Source: Pseudomonas lini (GTDB lineage: Bacteria > Pseudomonadota > Gammaproteobacteria > Pseudomonadales > Pseudomonadaceae). From it: DNA of 64,000 bases. The stretch is from positions 62,001-126,000 of the forward strand of contig NZ_JYLB01000003.1 of the NCBI RefSeq assembly GCF_001042905.1, given 5' to 3'. Positions 8,491 through 16,349 of this stretch are shown here, in pieces (position 1 is the stretch's first letter; each line of letters opens with the position of its first letter). Below the pieces are notes generated by a model. The model had not been told where the DNA came from, made no database searches, and was given only the letters and a program-made list of their open reading frames with translations. Both the position numbers and the translations under genes were made by a program.

Positions 8491-8988
8491 TCAGAAGGTG
8501 ACGGTAGCCGTCATTGTGTCGGCATACGTGCCCGGTGGACTAAGCTGCCCCGCCACTATCCGTCCATAGACCGGGATCACCTGGGCGGAGCCACTGCCGG
8601 TTCCGGTTATGAGGCCAGTGCCGCCGGTGTCACCCCAATTGATCGCCCGCGTGACGTCCGAGTACAGCGCATAGAACAGGATACCTGCGGGAGTGCCGGA
8701 CATCTGCCGGGCTGTCGCGGTCCCGCCGCTCGTCCCGGCGCCGAGGCCGACACTGTAGGCCGTCGTGTTGGTGCAGTTGACCGAGAGGCTGGATTCGGCA
8801 TCGGCTTGCACGCCTGTATAGGCGCCGAAGGCCAAGGGAGAAGCCGTGATCCCGCAACCGGCCACGATGCTCGCGGAGACGGCGAACGTTGCGGTGGCGG
8901 TGGCAGAAATGGCCTGAGTGGGCAGTAGGCTGAGTGCGAAAATCCCCAGGATGCTGACACCGGCAAGAACGCCCCTATTGCGCCGCAT
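8491..8988 (-). CDS. csuA/B: Csu-type major pilin subunit
   Basis: A 165-residue SCPU-domain pilin and first gene of the operon. A canonical signal peptide (RNRGVLAGVSILGIFALSLL to ISATA) precedes the domain, which has cysteines at VAGCGITAS and VNCTNTTAYSVGL and a final strand YADTMTATVTF. Start is ATG at 8988, with AAGGAG seven bases upstream; the frame is open further upstream but without signal-peptide sense. Glycine/alanine/threonine richness fits a major rod subunit. About 170 bp separate it from csuA, so there may be transcript processing between them. Confidence 0.85.
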   Translation of the reverse strand: MRRNRGVLAGVSILGIFALSLLPTQAISATATATFAVSASIVAGCGITASPLAFGAYTGVQADAESSLSVNCTNTTAYSVGLGAGTSGGTATARQMSGTPAGILFYALYSDVTRAINWGDTGGTGLITGTGSGSAQVIPVYGRIVAGQLSPPGTYADTMTATVTF

Positions 8989-9078
8989 CCGAGTCTCCTT
9001 GCCTACCAGAGTATCGCTACCATCCCAACGGGGATGTGAGGAGGATTGCGTGCAATGCAAGAACGTCATGGCGATAAC

Positions 9079-9137
9079 TCCCTGTAGTACTTAGGGAACG
9101 GTCAGGTTTTTTCAGTACCCTGAAAGAACCTGACCGT
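9079..9137 (-). promoter_or_regulatory. Nested hairpins upstream of the csu operon
   Basis: ACGGTCAGGTT (9098-9108) and its exact complement (9127-9137) enclose a second matching pair (TTTCAG/CTGAAA), giving one long interrupted stem about 110 bp before the major pilin start. Adjacent is a smaller dyad TCCCT/AGGGA (9079-9083, 9093-9097). On the csu transcript this would be a leader hairpin; as DNA it could be an operator. No T-tract follows in the csu direction. Confidence 0.55.
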
Positions 9138-9394
9138 CCAGCCTGGAATCCGAAGTCTAGTCCACATCTGAACCTCACACGTGCGTTTCGGGCAATACCT
9201 GCGGAGATAGACACATGTTGAACGGGCGAACGCAGGTTCGCTTTCGACCTAAAGTGGCCGGTGGTCGTTGCATTTCGCTCGCCGCCGGGCGTTTGGCTAA
9301 GCTGAATGAATCGGGACGAACTGAAACCTGAGTGATAGCGGCCATTAGCGGATCTGGATTGGCATCAAGACGGTAACTCCTAAAGGAGACGACC

Positions 9395-9685
9395 ATGTAT
9401 GCGGTTATAAGAACCTACCTGGGTGCTGGAGCAAAGCAGCTTTTCGATCTTTTGGAACAGCGCAAGGCCGACGTCGAAGCGACCCTGCGGACAGTGCCTG
9501 GCCTGGTAAGTTACACACTGCTGAATACGGGTGATGGCGGTACGGCGGTGACTGTTTGCACGGACAAGGCTGGCAGCGATGCGAGCTTGAAAGTTGCGCG
9601 CGACTGGATTCAGAAAAACGCATCGAATATCCAAGCGAACCCGCCGATCGTGACGGAAGGTCCGGTCATTGTGCAGATCAAATAG
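9395..9685 (+). CDS. Small ABM/dimeric alpha-beta-barrel-like protein
   Basis: A 96-residue soluble protein with a TAAAGGAG site before its ATG. MYAVIRTYLGAGAKQLFDLL and PGLVSYTLLNTGDGGTAVTV resemble the ferredoxin-like fold of antibiotic-biosynthesis-monooxygenase/stress-responsive barrel proteins. Such proteins can act on quinones or aldehydes, but no active-site signature is visible. It is monocistronic: the 257 bp upstream separate it from the divergent csu leader and a REP pair follows. Function remains unassigned. Confidence 0.7.
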   Translation: MYAVIRTYLGAGAKQLFDLLEQRKADVEATLRTVPGLVSYTLLNTGDGGTAVTVCTDKAGSDASLKVARDWIQKNASNIQANPPIVTEGPVIVQIK

Positions 9686-9724
9686 CGCGTCTTTTATCCC
9701 AACCTGAATGACGAAGGAGATCCC

Positions 9725-9826
9725 CTGTAGGAGCTGCCGAAGGCTGCGATCTTTTGATCTTGATCTTCACCCGGACCGCTGAAAATCAAGATCAAAAGAT
9801 CGCAGCCTTCGGCAGCTCCTACGGGG
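9725..9826. repeat. Inverted REP pair (GTAGGAGCTGCC type)
   Basis: GTAGGAGCTGCCGAAGGCTG near 9728 is mirrored at 9800-9822; the arms continue through GATCTTTTGATCTTGATCTT so that the whole forms one long hairpin around ~15 unpaired bases. Same family as the repeats near 46.8, 54.4, 55.1-55.5 and 57.0 kb. Confidence 0.85.
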
Positions 9827-9967
9827 GGATTTTGGGTGTTTAGGGGAACTTGTTTAATATGGCTGCGCGTTACTTCCTGAAAGCTACAGCGTCTTGCGTC
9901 ATTGCCTACGACTACGCCAGAATCCGCCGGCTTGTGCGCTTTGGCCCTGGCCTCTATCGTTTCCCTG

Positions 9968-10138
9968 CCACTGCCTATCAGTGGTCGGGTTTAGTCGCTC
10001 GGTGGTAATTGAAGTTGCACAGGTCTCCGTCAGACAGGTATTTCCTACCTGTACTTGATGGTGGCTGTGCGCAGGGCACCTTCGGGTGCGCCGGCTTCTT
10101 CAGTTCCCCGGTCGACTAACCTGCGTACAGCCGCCACC
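9968..10138 (+). promoter_or_regulatory. Structured leader / candidate RNA element ahead of the DUF6124 gene
   Basis: Three stacked elements: CCACTG-5 nt-CAGTGG (9968-9984); ACAGGTA-TTTCC-TACCTGT (10034-10052); and a branched fold in which GGTGGC (10060-10065) pairs with GCCACC (10133-10138) and TGTGCGCAGG (10066-10075) pairs with CCTGCGTACA (10120-10129), enclosing GCACC-TTCG-GGTGC (10076-10089) and a short CCGG/CCGG stem. The paired arms, UUCG tetraloop and G-U compatible position suggest a folded RNA. TTTAGTCGC occurs on both sides (about 9990 and 10145). Confidence 0.55.
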
Positions 10139-10189
10139 CCCTCGTTTAGTCGCGATGAGGTGTCAGCATTACTTAAGGAACTGAAGATT

Positions 10190-10552
10190 ATGTTCAAGAT
10201 CACACCTAATCCACCGGAAACCGACGACGACGTTTCCCCCTACGAATCCATCGACTCAAAAAAGCTCCACGACGCGGCTGAACGCGCGCTCGATCATTAC
10301 CTCAAGCCCCCCAAAGAACCTACTGCTGCCCGTAAACCCAGCAGAATGTTCATCGTCGCCCCCGACATGGATACCGAAAGTTTGCTGGCCCATGCCTGCG
10401 AATCACTGGCATCAGCCAGTGTCATGCTCAGTGATTTTGCAAACCTTCTGGAAAACCCGCATCGCAACACCATGCTGGGGATTCAGCAGAACATCATGCT
10501 GGGCGAGCTGGCGGTGAACCGGGCGCTGGACAATATCGATCCGCAGAATTAG
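10190..10552 (+). CDS. DUF6124 family protein
   Basis: A 120-residue acidic soluble protein. ATG at 10190 is chosen because AAGGA precedes it and MFKITPNPP is the family's usual beginning; the frame is open upstream only through the structured leader. The N-terminal third is low-complexity and polar; the C-terminal half contains ESLLAHACESLASASVMLSD and a helix ending RNTMLGIQQNIMLGELAVNR. Pseudomonads carry several paralogues of this family, often with similar leaders; function unknown. The gene ends at a TAG immediately followed by a third TAGTCGC motif. Confidence 0.75.
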   Translation: MFKITPNPPETDDDVSPYESIDSKKLHDAAERALDHYLKPPKEPTAARKPSRMFIVAPDMDTESLLAHACESLASASVMLSDFANLLENPHRNTMLGIQQNIMLGELAVNRALDNIDPQN

Positions 10553-10588
10553 TCGCTTAGTCCGTTGAAAAAACGGCCTTAACCAAGC

Positions 10589-10730
10589 AATGCCAGTCAG
10601 CTAAGGCGCAGAACCTGTGGGAGCGGGCTTGCTCGCGAAGAGGGAGTATCTGCCAACATTAATGTTGCCTGACACACCGCTTTCGCGAGCAAGCCCGCTC
10701 CCACATGGATTGCGCTAACCGACTGGCATT
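10589..10730. mobile_element. MITE-like element, copy 2 (142 bp)
   Basis: Begins AATGCCAGTCAGCTAAG and ends CTAACCGACTGGCATT, the same termini as copy 1 at 726-859 with a few changes. The interior is a different REP pair (GTGGGAGCGGGCTTGCTCGC type, about 10617-10640 and 10681-10704). A target duplication is not clear here: flanking CTTAACCAAG and CTTGACCAAC match at eight of ten positions but are offset from the ends. Confidence 0.7.
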
Positions 10731-10841
10731 TGTCTTGACCAACCCGGCACAAGTGTACGGCGATTTGCGTCCATCGCTGTATGGGCCGGCCCACTCGTCA
10801 CTCATGATAAAAATATGTCTCTCGTTACTGGAGACGTCGTC

Positions 10842-11462
10842 ATGGACCTCGCCACCCTCACCCTGTTTCTCCCGGCCTGCTTCGCCCTGAACATGGCCCC
10901 CGGCCCGAACAATCTGCTGTCGGTCAGCAACGCCACCCGCTATGGCTATCGTCGCGCCTGTGTGGCCGGCGTCGGTCGCTTGCTGGCGTTTGCCGGGATG
11001 ATCGCCCTGGCCGCCGCCGGGTTGTCGGTGTTGCTGCAAACCTCGGAATGGCTGTTCTATGCGATAAAGATCATCGGCGCGGCTTACTTGTTGTACCTGG
11101 CGTGGCAACTGTGGCGTGCCAATCCGGAGACCGAGCAGCTTGTGACCGGCGCGCCGATTGGCATTGTCGCTCTGGCGCGGCAGGAGTTTCTGGTGGCGGC
11201 GGGCAATCCCAAGGCTATCTTGCTATTCACCGCATTCCTGCCGCAGTTCGTCGACCCGACTCGACCAATTGCTGCGCAATTCGTCGTGCTCGGCGCGTTG
11301 TTTCTGCTGCTGGAGTGGATCGCCATCAGCGCCTACGCCTACATGGGCCTGCACATGCGCCGCTGGTTCGCCGAACCACGGGGCAAGCGGATTTTCAACC
11401 GTTGCTGCGCGGGATTGTTGTCGGCAGCGGCTTCGGTGCTGTTGATGGCGAAACGGGCGTGA
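10842..11462 (+). CDS. LysE-family exporter
   Basis: A 206-residue membrane protein with six predicted segments and the LysE signature LNMAPGPNNLLSVSNATRYG, plus NPKAILLF and AYAYMGLHM. ATG at 10842 has GGAG eight bases upstream; the upstream in-frame ATG at 10815 lacks one. It is distinct in sequence from the LysE gene at 927-1514. It stops three bases before the convergent VOC gene ends, leaving no room for a terminator. Substrate unknown. Confidence 0.88.
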   Translation: MDLATLTLFLPACFALNMAPGPNNLLSVSNATRYGYRRACVAGVGRLLAFAGMIALAAAGLSVLLQTSEWLFYAIKIIGAAYLLYLAWQLWRANPETEQLVTGAPIGIVALARQEFLVAAGNPKAILLFTAFLPQFVDPTRPIAAQFVVLGALFLLLEWIAISAYAYMGLHMRRWFAEPRGKRIFNRCCAGLLSAAASVLLMAKRA

Positions 11463-11465
11463 TCT

Positions 11466-11879
11466 TTACCCTTGGGACGGCCCTTTCAGTTCGACCTGAT
11501 TGCCGTCCGGATCAAAGCAATAGATCGACAACCCTTTACCTTCAGCGCCGAAACGCACGGCGGCTTTCTCGGGCGTCAGGCCGAAGGACTGCAAGTGACT
11601 GACCAGCGCTTGTTCGTCGAACGGTTCGATGCGCAGGCAGAAGTGATCGACGTTGCGCCGTTCGTGGCCAGCGGCAGCACCGCCCTTGCGGCCGAGTTCG
11701 CCCTGGATGTCGACGAGGTCGATCATCGAGGTGCCCGCACGCAAATGCACCATGCCCAGGTCGTCACGGCGCTTGACCAGTTCGGCGCCGAATACCTCTC
11801 CGTAAAAAGTGATGCTTCGTTCGAGATCCTTGACGCGCAGGACGATGTGATCGATGTGTTTGATCGTGAACGGTTGCAT
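11466..11879 (-). CDS. VOC-family (glyoxalase/dioxygenase-like) protein
   Basis: A 137-residue vicinal-oxygen-chelate fold protein: first module IKHIDHIVLRVKDLERSITF, second module beginning NVDHFCLRIEPFDEQALVSH and ending FDPDGNQVELKGPSQ. His (IDH), His (VDH) and Glu (QVELKG) match the VOC metal ligands. Members include glyoxalases, dioxygenases and resistance proteins, so the reaction is not assigned. Transcribed toward the LysE gene and divergent from ada; the ~125 bp between could hold both promoters. Confidence 0.85.
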   Translation of the reverse strand: MQPFTIKHIDHIVLRVKDLERSITFYGEVFGAELVKRRDDLGMVHLRAGTSMIDLVDIQGELGRKGGAAAGHERRNVDHFCLRIEPFDEQALVSHLQSFGLTPEKAAVRFGAEGKGLSIYCFDPDGNQVELKGPSQG

Positions 11880-12005
11880 TAGGATGATTCCTGAAAATAT
11901 CGTTTACAGGATTATCGGTGACCCGATGACTGTAGCTCAGGGCTACAAAAATTCACTGTCGATTTTCCGGTGGAGGCGCCGGGCAACGCGGCATATGCTC
12001 AGCCC

Positions 12006-13088
12006 ATGAACCTACAAAACGCTGTGCTTCCGCCCCACGCCGAGATGGTTCGCGCCATGCTCGAACGCGACACCGCCTACGAGGGGGTGTTCTTTACCGC
12101 GGTCAAAACCACTGGCATTTTCTGCCGCCCCGGCTGCACGGCGCGCAAACCGAAGCCGGAAAATGTCGAGTTCTTCGCTCATGCCGATGAGGCGATGTCG
12201 GCGGGCTATCGCGCCTGCCTGCGTTGCAAGCCGCTGGACGCCGCGGCCATCGCGCCAGACTGGGTGCAGCGACTGCTCAAATCAGTGGACGCCGACCCTG
12301 ACCTGCGCTGGACTGATGCCCAGTTGCTCGCCGAGGGCATCGAGCCGCTGAAACTGCGCCGCTGGTTCAAGCAACATTTCGGCATGACCTTTCACGCCTG
12401 GCTGCGCAGCCGACGCCTGGGCATCGCCCTCGGTGGCATCAAACAAGGCGGATCCATCGACAACGCTGCGTTCGACTCCGGCTATGAATCCCTGAGCGGC
12501 TTTCGCGATGCGTTTCAAAAATCGTTCCACATCACACCCGGCCGCGTCGCCCACAGCGAGCCACTGCTGTTCACTCGACTGACCACACCGCTGGGGCCGA
12601 TGATCGCCATGGCCGAACAGCGAGGGCTGGTGCTGCTGGAGTTTCTCGATCGACCGGCACTGACCAAGGAAATCGAAGAACTGCAAAACCGTTATGGCTA
12701 CGCCGTGGCCCCCGGTCACAACGGGCATTTGCAACAGATCGAAGAAGAGCTGGCGCAATACTTCGCCGGCAAACGGACCGAATTCAACGTGCCACTGCAC
12801 CTGCCCGGCAGCGCTTTCGCCCGACAAGTGTGGGCTGAACTGATGAAAATCCCCTACGGCCAGACCACTACTTATGGCGCGATCGCCGCGCTACTGGGCA
12901 AGTCCGGCGCCAGTCGCGCCGTGGGCCTGGCCAACGGACAAAACCGCTTGGCGATTATCCTGCCCTGTCACCGGGTGATCGGTGCAGACGGCTCATTGAC
13001 CGGCTATGGTGGAGGACAACCGCGCAAGGCGTTTCTGCTCAGGCTGGAAAGCGCTGCGGTGCAAATCACTCAACAACTCGCGTTCTGA
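12006..13088 (+). CDS. ada: Ada bifunctional DNA repair methyltransferase / transcription activator
   Basis: A 360-residue protein with the full Ada order: N-terminal zinc domain with Cys40, Cys44, Cys71 and Cys74 (GIFCRPGC and RACLRCKP), an AraC-like DNA-binding domain around 95-175 (FKQHFGMTFHAWLRSRRLG), and a C-terminal O6-methylguanine methyltransferase with PCHRVIG, whose Cys is residue 321. It removes methyl groups from phosphotriesters and O6-methylguanine; methylation of the N-terminal Cys turns it into an activator of repair genes. ATG at 12006 lacks a strong ribosome site; an upstream in-frame GTG (11970) is the alternative. A damaged glycosylase gene lies downstream. Confidence 0.95.
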   Translation: MNLQNAVLPPHAEMVRAMLERDTAYEGVFFTAVKTTGIFCRPGCTARKPKPENVEFFAHADEAMSAGYRACLRCKPLDAAAIAPDWVQRLLKSVDADPDLRWTDAQLLAEGIEPLKLRRWFKQHFGMTFHAWLRSRRLGIALGGIKQGGSIDNAAFDSGYESLSGFRDAFQKSFHITPGRVAHSEPLLFTRLTTPLGPMIAMAEQRGLVLLEFLDRPALTKEIEELQNRYGYAVAPGHNGHLQQIEEELAQYFAGKRTEFNVPLHLPGSAFARQVWAELMKIPYGQTTTYGAIAALLGKSGASRAVGLANGQNRLAIILPCHRVIGADGSLTGYGGGQPRKAFLLRLESAAVQITQQLAF

Positions 13089-13136
13089 TTAATCCACCGT
13101 TTATTCAAAAAAAAGAATCATAAGGAAGGACATTCG

Positions 13137-13949
13137 ATGGACACACTCGACAACCAATTCCATCAACTGCACCAGAGCGGCCTGCTGATTCTGACCAACG
13201 TCGCCGATGCCACCGGGGCGCGATTGGTGGAACAGCTGGGCAGCAAGGCCGTCGCCACCAGCAGCGCGGCGGTGGCTTGGGTTCACGGTTACCCGGATGG
13301 CAACACCCTGCCACTTGAACGCCTCGTTTCCACCGTCGAATCCATCGCCCGGGTTATCACGGTGCCGTTGACCGTGGACATTGAGGCCGGTTATTCCGAT
13401 GACCTGGGGCGGGTTGCGGAAGTGATCGACGCTGTCATCGCCACCGGTGCCGTGGGGATCAATATCGAGGACGGTGCTTCGCCGCCCGAGCTGCTGGCGC
13501 GCAAGATCGAAATCGCTCGCCAGGTCGCCGATCGCCGGGACGTGAAGCTGTTTATCAACGCTCGCACCGACGTGTACCTCAGGGGCCTGGTGCCGGCCGA
13601 AGATCGCGTGGCAGAGACACTCAAGCGTGCCGCGTTGTATCAGGCCGCCGGTGCCGACGGGCTGTTCGCGGCTGGCGTCACGGCGGCGTATGAGATCGAA
13701 GCGCTGTGCCGTGGCACGACGCTGCCGGTGAACGTGCTCGGTTTCGCGGGCCTGCCTTCGCCTGAAGAACTGCAAGCCCTCGGCGTGCGCCGTTTGAGCG
13801 CCGGCTCGAGCATCGCCGAATTCCTCTACGGCGCCATGGCGTCGGTGGCGAAAAGCTTTCTGGAAACCGGAAAACTCGATAGCAGCGACCTCAAGCCCTT
13901 CACGTATGGCCAAGTGAACGCGCTGCTGGCCCCCACCGGCAAAGTTTGA
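13137..13949 (+). CDS. Isocitrate lyase / PEP mutase superfamily protein
   Basis: A 270-residue TIM-barrel protein preceded by AAGGA. Family landmarks are VDIEAGYSDD (metal site), GINIEDGASPPELLARKIEI, FINARTDVYLRG and FAGLPSPEELQALGVRRLS. The superfamily includes methylisocitrate lyase and PEP phosphonomutase; this short form is usually annotated as oxaloacetate decarboxylase- or phosphonomutase-like, without firm substrate. It lies between ada and the glycosylase pseudogene and overlaps or abuts none of them functionally. Confidence 0.87.
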   Translation: MDTLDNQFHQLHQSGLLILTNVADATGARLVEQLGSKAVATSSAAVAWVHGYPDGNTLPLERLVSTVESIARVITVPLTVDIEAGYSDDLGRVAEVIDAVIATGAVGINIEDGASPPELLARKIEIARQVADRRDVKLFINARTDVYLRGLVPAEDRVAETLKRAALYQAAGADGLFAAGVTAAYEIEALCRGTTLPVNVLGFAGLPSPEELQALGVRRLSAGSSIAEFLYGAMASVAKSFLETGKLDSSDLKPFTYGQVNALLAPTGKV

Positions 13950-14023
13950 CCGCAAGCAATGGAGTGCGGCGCTGCGGGGTGAGGTCTAATCTTCCCGCAG
14001 TCACCCGCGCTTCAGGATGCTCC

Positions 14024-14648
14024 ATGCCCGACACCTATCAACTGGCCAGCGAATTCCTCTCGGCCCTGGATGCCGACTGGCAACGCCACATCAGTGCCAT
14101 CGGCCCCTGCCTGCATCAGCCCCATGCAGCTCGCGATCCTTATGAGTCGCTGGTGCGGGCGATTGCCTATCAGCAACTGCATGCAAAGGCTGGCGATGCG
14201 ATTGTCGGCCGGCTGCTGGCGCTGTTTCCGGCGAGCACCTTCCCAAGACCCGAGCAGATTCTGGCGACAGACTTCGAACAGATGCGCGGTTGCGGATTTT
14301 CCGCCAGCAAGATCGCGACCATTCAAGGCATCGCTCAAGCGGCTCTGGACGGCGTGGTGCCGGATTACGCCACGGCCCTGGCGATGGACGATGAAGCGTT
14401 GATCGAACGCTTGATTACCTTGCGCGGGGTGGGTCGCTGGACGGTGGACGGTGGAAATGCTGCTGATCTACAGCCTGGAGCGGCCGGACATTTTGCCGGC
14501 CGATGACTTTGGGGTGCGCGAAGGTTATCGGCGGCTAAAGGGGTTGGAGGTACAGCCGACGCGTAAGCAGATGATTGAAATCGGGTTGGCGTGGCACCCT
14601 TATCGGACGGTGGCGGCGTGGTATTTGTGGCGGGTGCCCAGCCGGTAG
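14024..14648 (+). pseudogene. DNA-3-methyladenine glycosylase (AlkA-like), frameshifted by a 7-bp tandem duplication
   Basis: Frame one encodes residues 1-141 of an HhH-GPD glycosylase: YESLVRAIAYQQLHAKAGDA, helix-hairpin-helix LITLRGVGRWTV, then nonsense to a stop at 14506. The proper continuation (VEMLLIYSLERPDILPADDF, GVREGYRRLKG, then WHPYRTVAAWYLWRV) lies in the next frame from 14451 to 14648. The break coincides with GGACGGT repeated directly at 14439-14445 and 14446-14452; deleting one copy restores GRWTVEMLL with the catalytic Asp of ADDF. Start ATG follows AGGA. If real, the strain lacks this enzyme, or switches it at low frequency. Confidence 0.85.
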
Positions 14649-14650
14649 AC

Positions 14651-14761
14651 CGCGTTATCGTTCTTCGCGAGCAAGCCCGCTCCCACATTAGATATTCAGT
14701 GAGCACGGATTTTGTGTACGACAACGATCAAGTGTGGGAGCGGGCTTGCTCGCGAAGAGGC
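14651..14761. repeat. Inverted REP pair
   Basis: CGCGAGCAAGCCCGCTCCCA (about 14667-14686) faces its complement (14733-14757). The left REP carries the extension CCGCGTTATCGTTCTTCGCG that recurs at 23.9 and 25.4 kb. The spacer (TTTTGTGTACGACAACGATC) resembles the spacers of the pairs at 16.3 and 20.3 kb, indicating a recurring two-REP unit. Confidence 0.8.
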
Positions 14762-14847
14762 CCGCACATCCAGCACAAATTCAACTACCCGGAAACCCTG
14801 ACGGTCTAGGCTGTCTTGAGTCATCCCAAGACCCGTCGGAGGTTCCC

Positions 14848-15336
14848 ATGCAGCTCGAAGGCTCCTGCCATTGCGGCGCAGTGTCGTTCAGCCTGACCAG
14901 CGCCCACCCCTACCCTTATCAACGCTGCTATTGCTCGATCTGTCGCAAGACTCAGGGCGGTGGCGGTTATGCGATCAACATCGCTGGCGATGCCGCCACC
15001 CTCAAGGTACGCGGTCGCAAGCACATCTCGATTTACCATGCGCGGCTCAAGGAAGAAAGCGACAAACGTGCCCACCGCAGCACCGCCGAGCGGCATTTCT
15101 GCTCCGTTTGCGGCTCGGGATTATGGGTGTTCAGTCCTGAATGGCCAGACCTTGTTCACCCATTCGCCTCGGTCATCGACACGGCGCTGCCGGTGCCACC
15201 CGAGTACACGCACGTGATGCTCGGTTCGAAAGCATCATGGGTGCAAGTCCAGACGCAGCCCGCTGATCGACAGTGTGATGTCTGGCCTGAAGAATCCATC
15301 GCCCAATGGCATGAGCGCCTGGGTTTGAGCCGCTAA
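14848..15336 (+). CDS. GFA-family protein (glutathione-dependent formaldehyde-activating-like)
   Basis: A 162-residue protein with the GFA zinc-binding cysteines: SCHCGAVSF, RCYCSICRKTQGGG and ERHFCSVCGSGLW. GGAGG lies directly upstream of the ATG. The fold is shared by glutathione-dependent formaldehyde-activating enzymes, but most bacterial members are uncharacterised and the formaldehyde role should not be assumed. It is monocistronic between a REP pair and the mipA region. Confidence 0.88.
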   Translation: MQLEGSCHCGAVSFSLTSAHPYPYQRCYCSICRKTQGGGGYAINIAGDAATLKVRGRKHISIYHARLKEESDKRAHRSTAERHFCSVCGSGLWVFSPEWPDLVHPFASVIDTALPVPPEYTHVMLGSKASWVQVQTQPADRQCDVWPEESIAQWHERLGLSR

Positions 15337-15349
15337 GGCCGTTCACAGT

Positions 15350-15380
15350 CTTTGACAGTTTCCCGACAAAGCTGTCAAAG
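15350..15380. promoter_or_regulatory. Inverted repeat upstream of mipA, candidate operator
   Basis: CTTTGACAG (15350-15358) and its exact complement CTGTCAAAG (15372-15380) have centres 22 bp apart, two DNA turns, just upstream of mipA (start 15438). The left arm contains TTGACA, a -35-like sequence. The RstAB-like system encoded beyond mipA is a natural candidate to act here. Confidence 0.5.
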
Positions 15381-15437
15381 ATTGCTGGCCGGCACCCGCC
15401 TAGCATGGGCGCATCCAACCTCCCTTCGGGTGCTCCC

Positions 15438-16226
15438 ATGTTCCGTTCGTTGTGTCTGCCGTTGACTTCATGCTGCCTGCTCATCTCTTCCGACTCATTG
15501 CACGCCGAAGACTGGCGCTACAGCCTGCGAGCCGGTGCCGCCAGCGTGCCGCGTTACAGCGGCAGTGATGAGCGCGTAGTCGCGCCGTTGTTGGGGGCAG
15601 AGATCATCAGCCCTTATGGCTTTTTTCTCGATACCCAAAAGGGTCTGGGCTGGGCGTTTGATGAAGACGATTTCGGCCTGAGCGTATACATCGGCGCCAG
15701 TGATGTGCGCAAGGATCGCAAGAGCGGGTTCAAAGGCTCGGATGAGCTCGACGGCATGGGCTCGATCAAGTCGCGCCCGCTGCTGGGGCTGGACGGAACC
15801 TACAACATGGGGCCGATCATCCTCGGCGCGACCTTCGAACATGCGCTGGAAAAAGACGATGACGATCACGACACCAGCGCGGCCTGGTACCGGCTGAAGC
15901 TGAGCATCAGCGCACCGTTTTATGAGGGCGACTACGGCAAGCTTGTGGGCAGCCTCAACAGTCAGTTCGGCGACAGCAATTACGTGCGCACCTGGTATGG
16001 CGTCAGCGCGGCTCAGGCCTCACGCAGTCAGTTCCGGGCTCATGACACTCATGGCGGGCTGTTCAGTCGCGGGGCTGATTTGACGTGGTCATTGCCGATC
16101 GATGATCAGTGGAGCGTTTCGACGGTGCTGGCCGTGCAGTACCTGGCCAATGATGCGGCGGACAGCCCGATTGTGGAGCGGCGGATGCAGACGTCGTTGG
16201 CTGGGCAGGCGGTTTATGCCTTTTGA
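15438..16226 (+). CDS. mipA: MipA/OmpV family outer-membrane protein
   Basis: A 262-residue protein with a signal peptide ending near SLHAEDWRYSL, then repeated amphipathic strands and the family's C-terminal aromatic end QAVYAF. MipA/OmpV proteins are 8-12-stranded outer-membrane barrels or scaffold proteins; roles include murein-synthase scaffolding and porin-like transport. ATG at 15438 is chosen to give a normal signal peptide. It converges on the RstB/RstA-like pair, a frequent neighbourhood for mipA in pseudomonads. A REP pair separates them. Confidence 0.85.
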   Translation: MFRSLCLPLTSCCLLISSDSLHAEDWRYSLRAGAASVPRYSGSDERVVAPLLGAEIISPYGFFLDTQKGLGWAFDEDDFGLSVYIGASDVRKDRKSGFKGSDELDGMGSIKSRPLLGLDGTYNMGPIILGATFEHALEKDDDDHDTSAAWYRLKLSISAPFYEGDYGKLVGSLNSQFGDSNYVRTWYGVSAAQASRSQFRAHDTHGGLFSRGADLTWSLPIDDQWSVSTVLAVQYLANDAADSPIVERRMQTSLAGQAVYAF

Positions 16227-16243
16227 GAGGGGGTGTTGTTAAT

Positions 16244-16331
16244 GGCCCCTTCGCGGGCAAGCCTCGCTCCCACGGAAGATTTGTAAACGACACAGATCAA
16301 ATGTGGGAGCGGGCTTGCTCGCGAAGGGGCC
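16244..16331. repeat. Inverted REP pair
   Basis: CCTTCGCGGGCAAGCCTCGC near 16249 and TGTGGGAGCGGGCTTGCTCG near 16302 face one another; spacer TTTGTAAACGACACAGATCA is nearly the same as that of the pair at 20.2-20.3 kb. Lies between convergent mipA and rstB. Confidence 0.82.
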
Positions 16332-16349
16332 AGTAAGCGCAATAAAAAT

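Noticed and set aside
10055..10189. Upstream extension of the DUF6124 frame
   Set aside because: It would translate the structured leader; the downstream ATG has a ribosome site and matches the family start.
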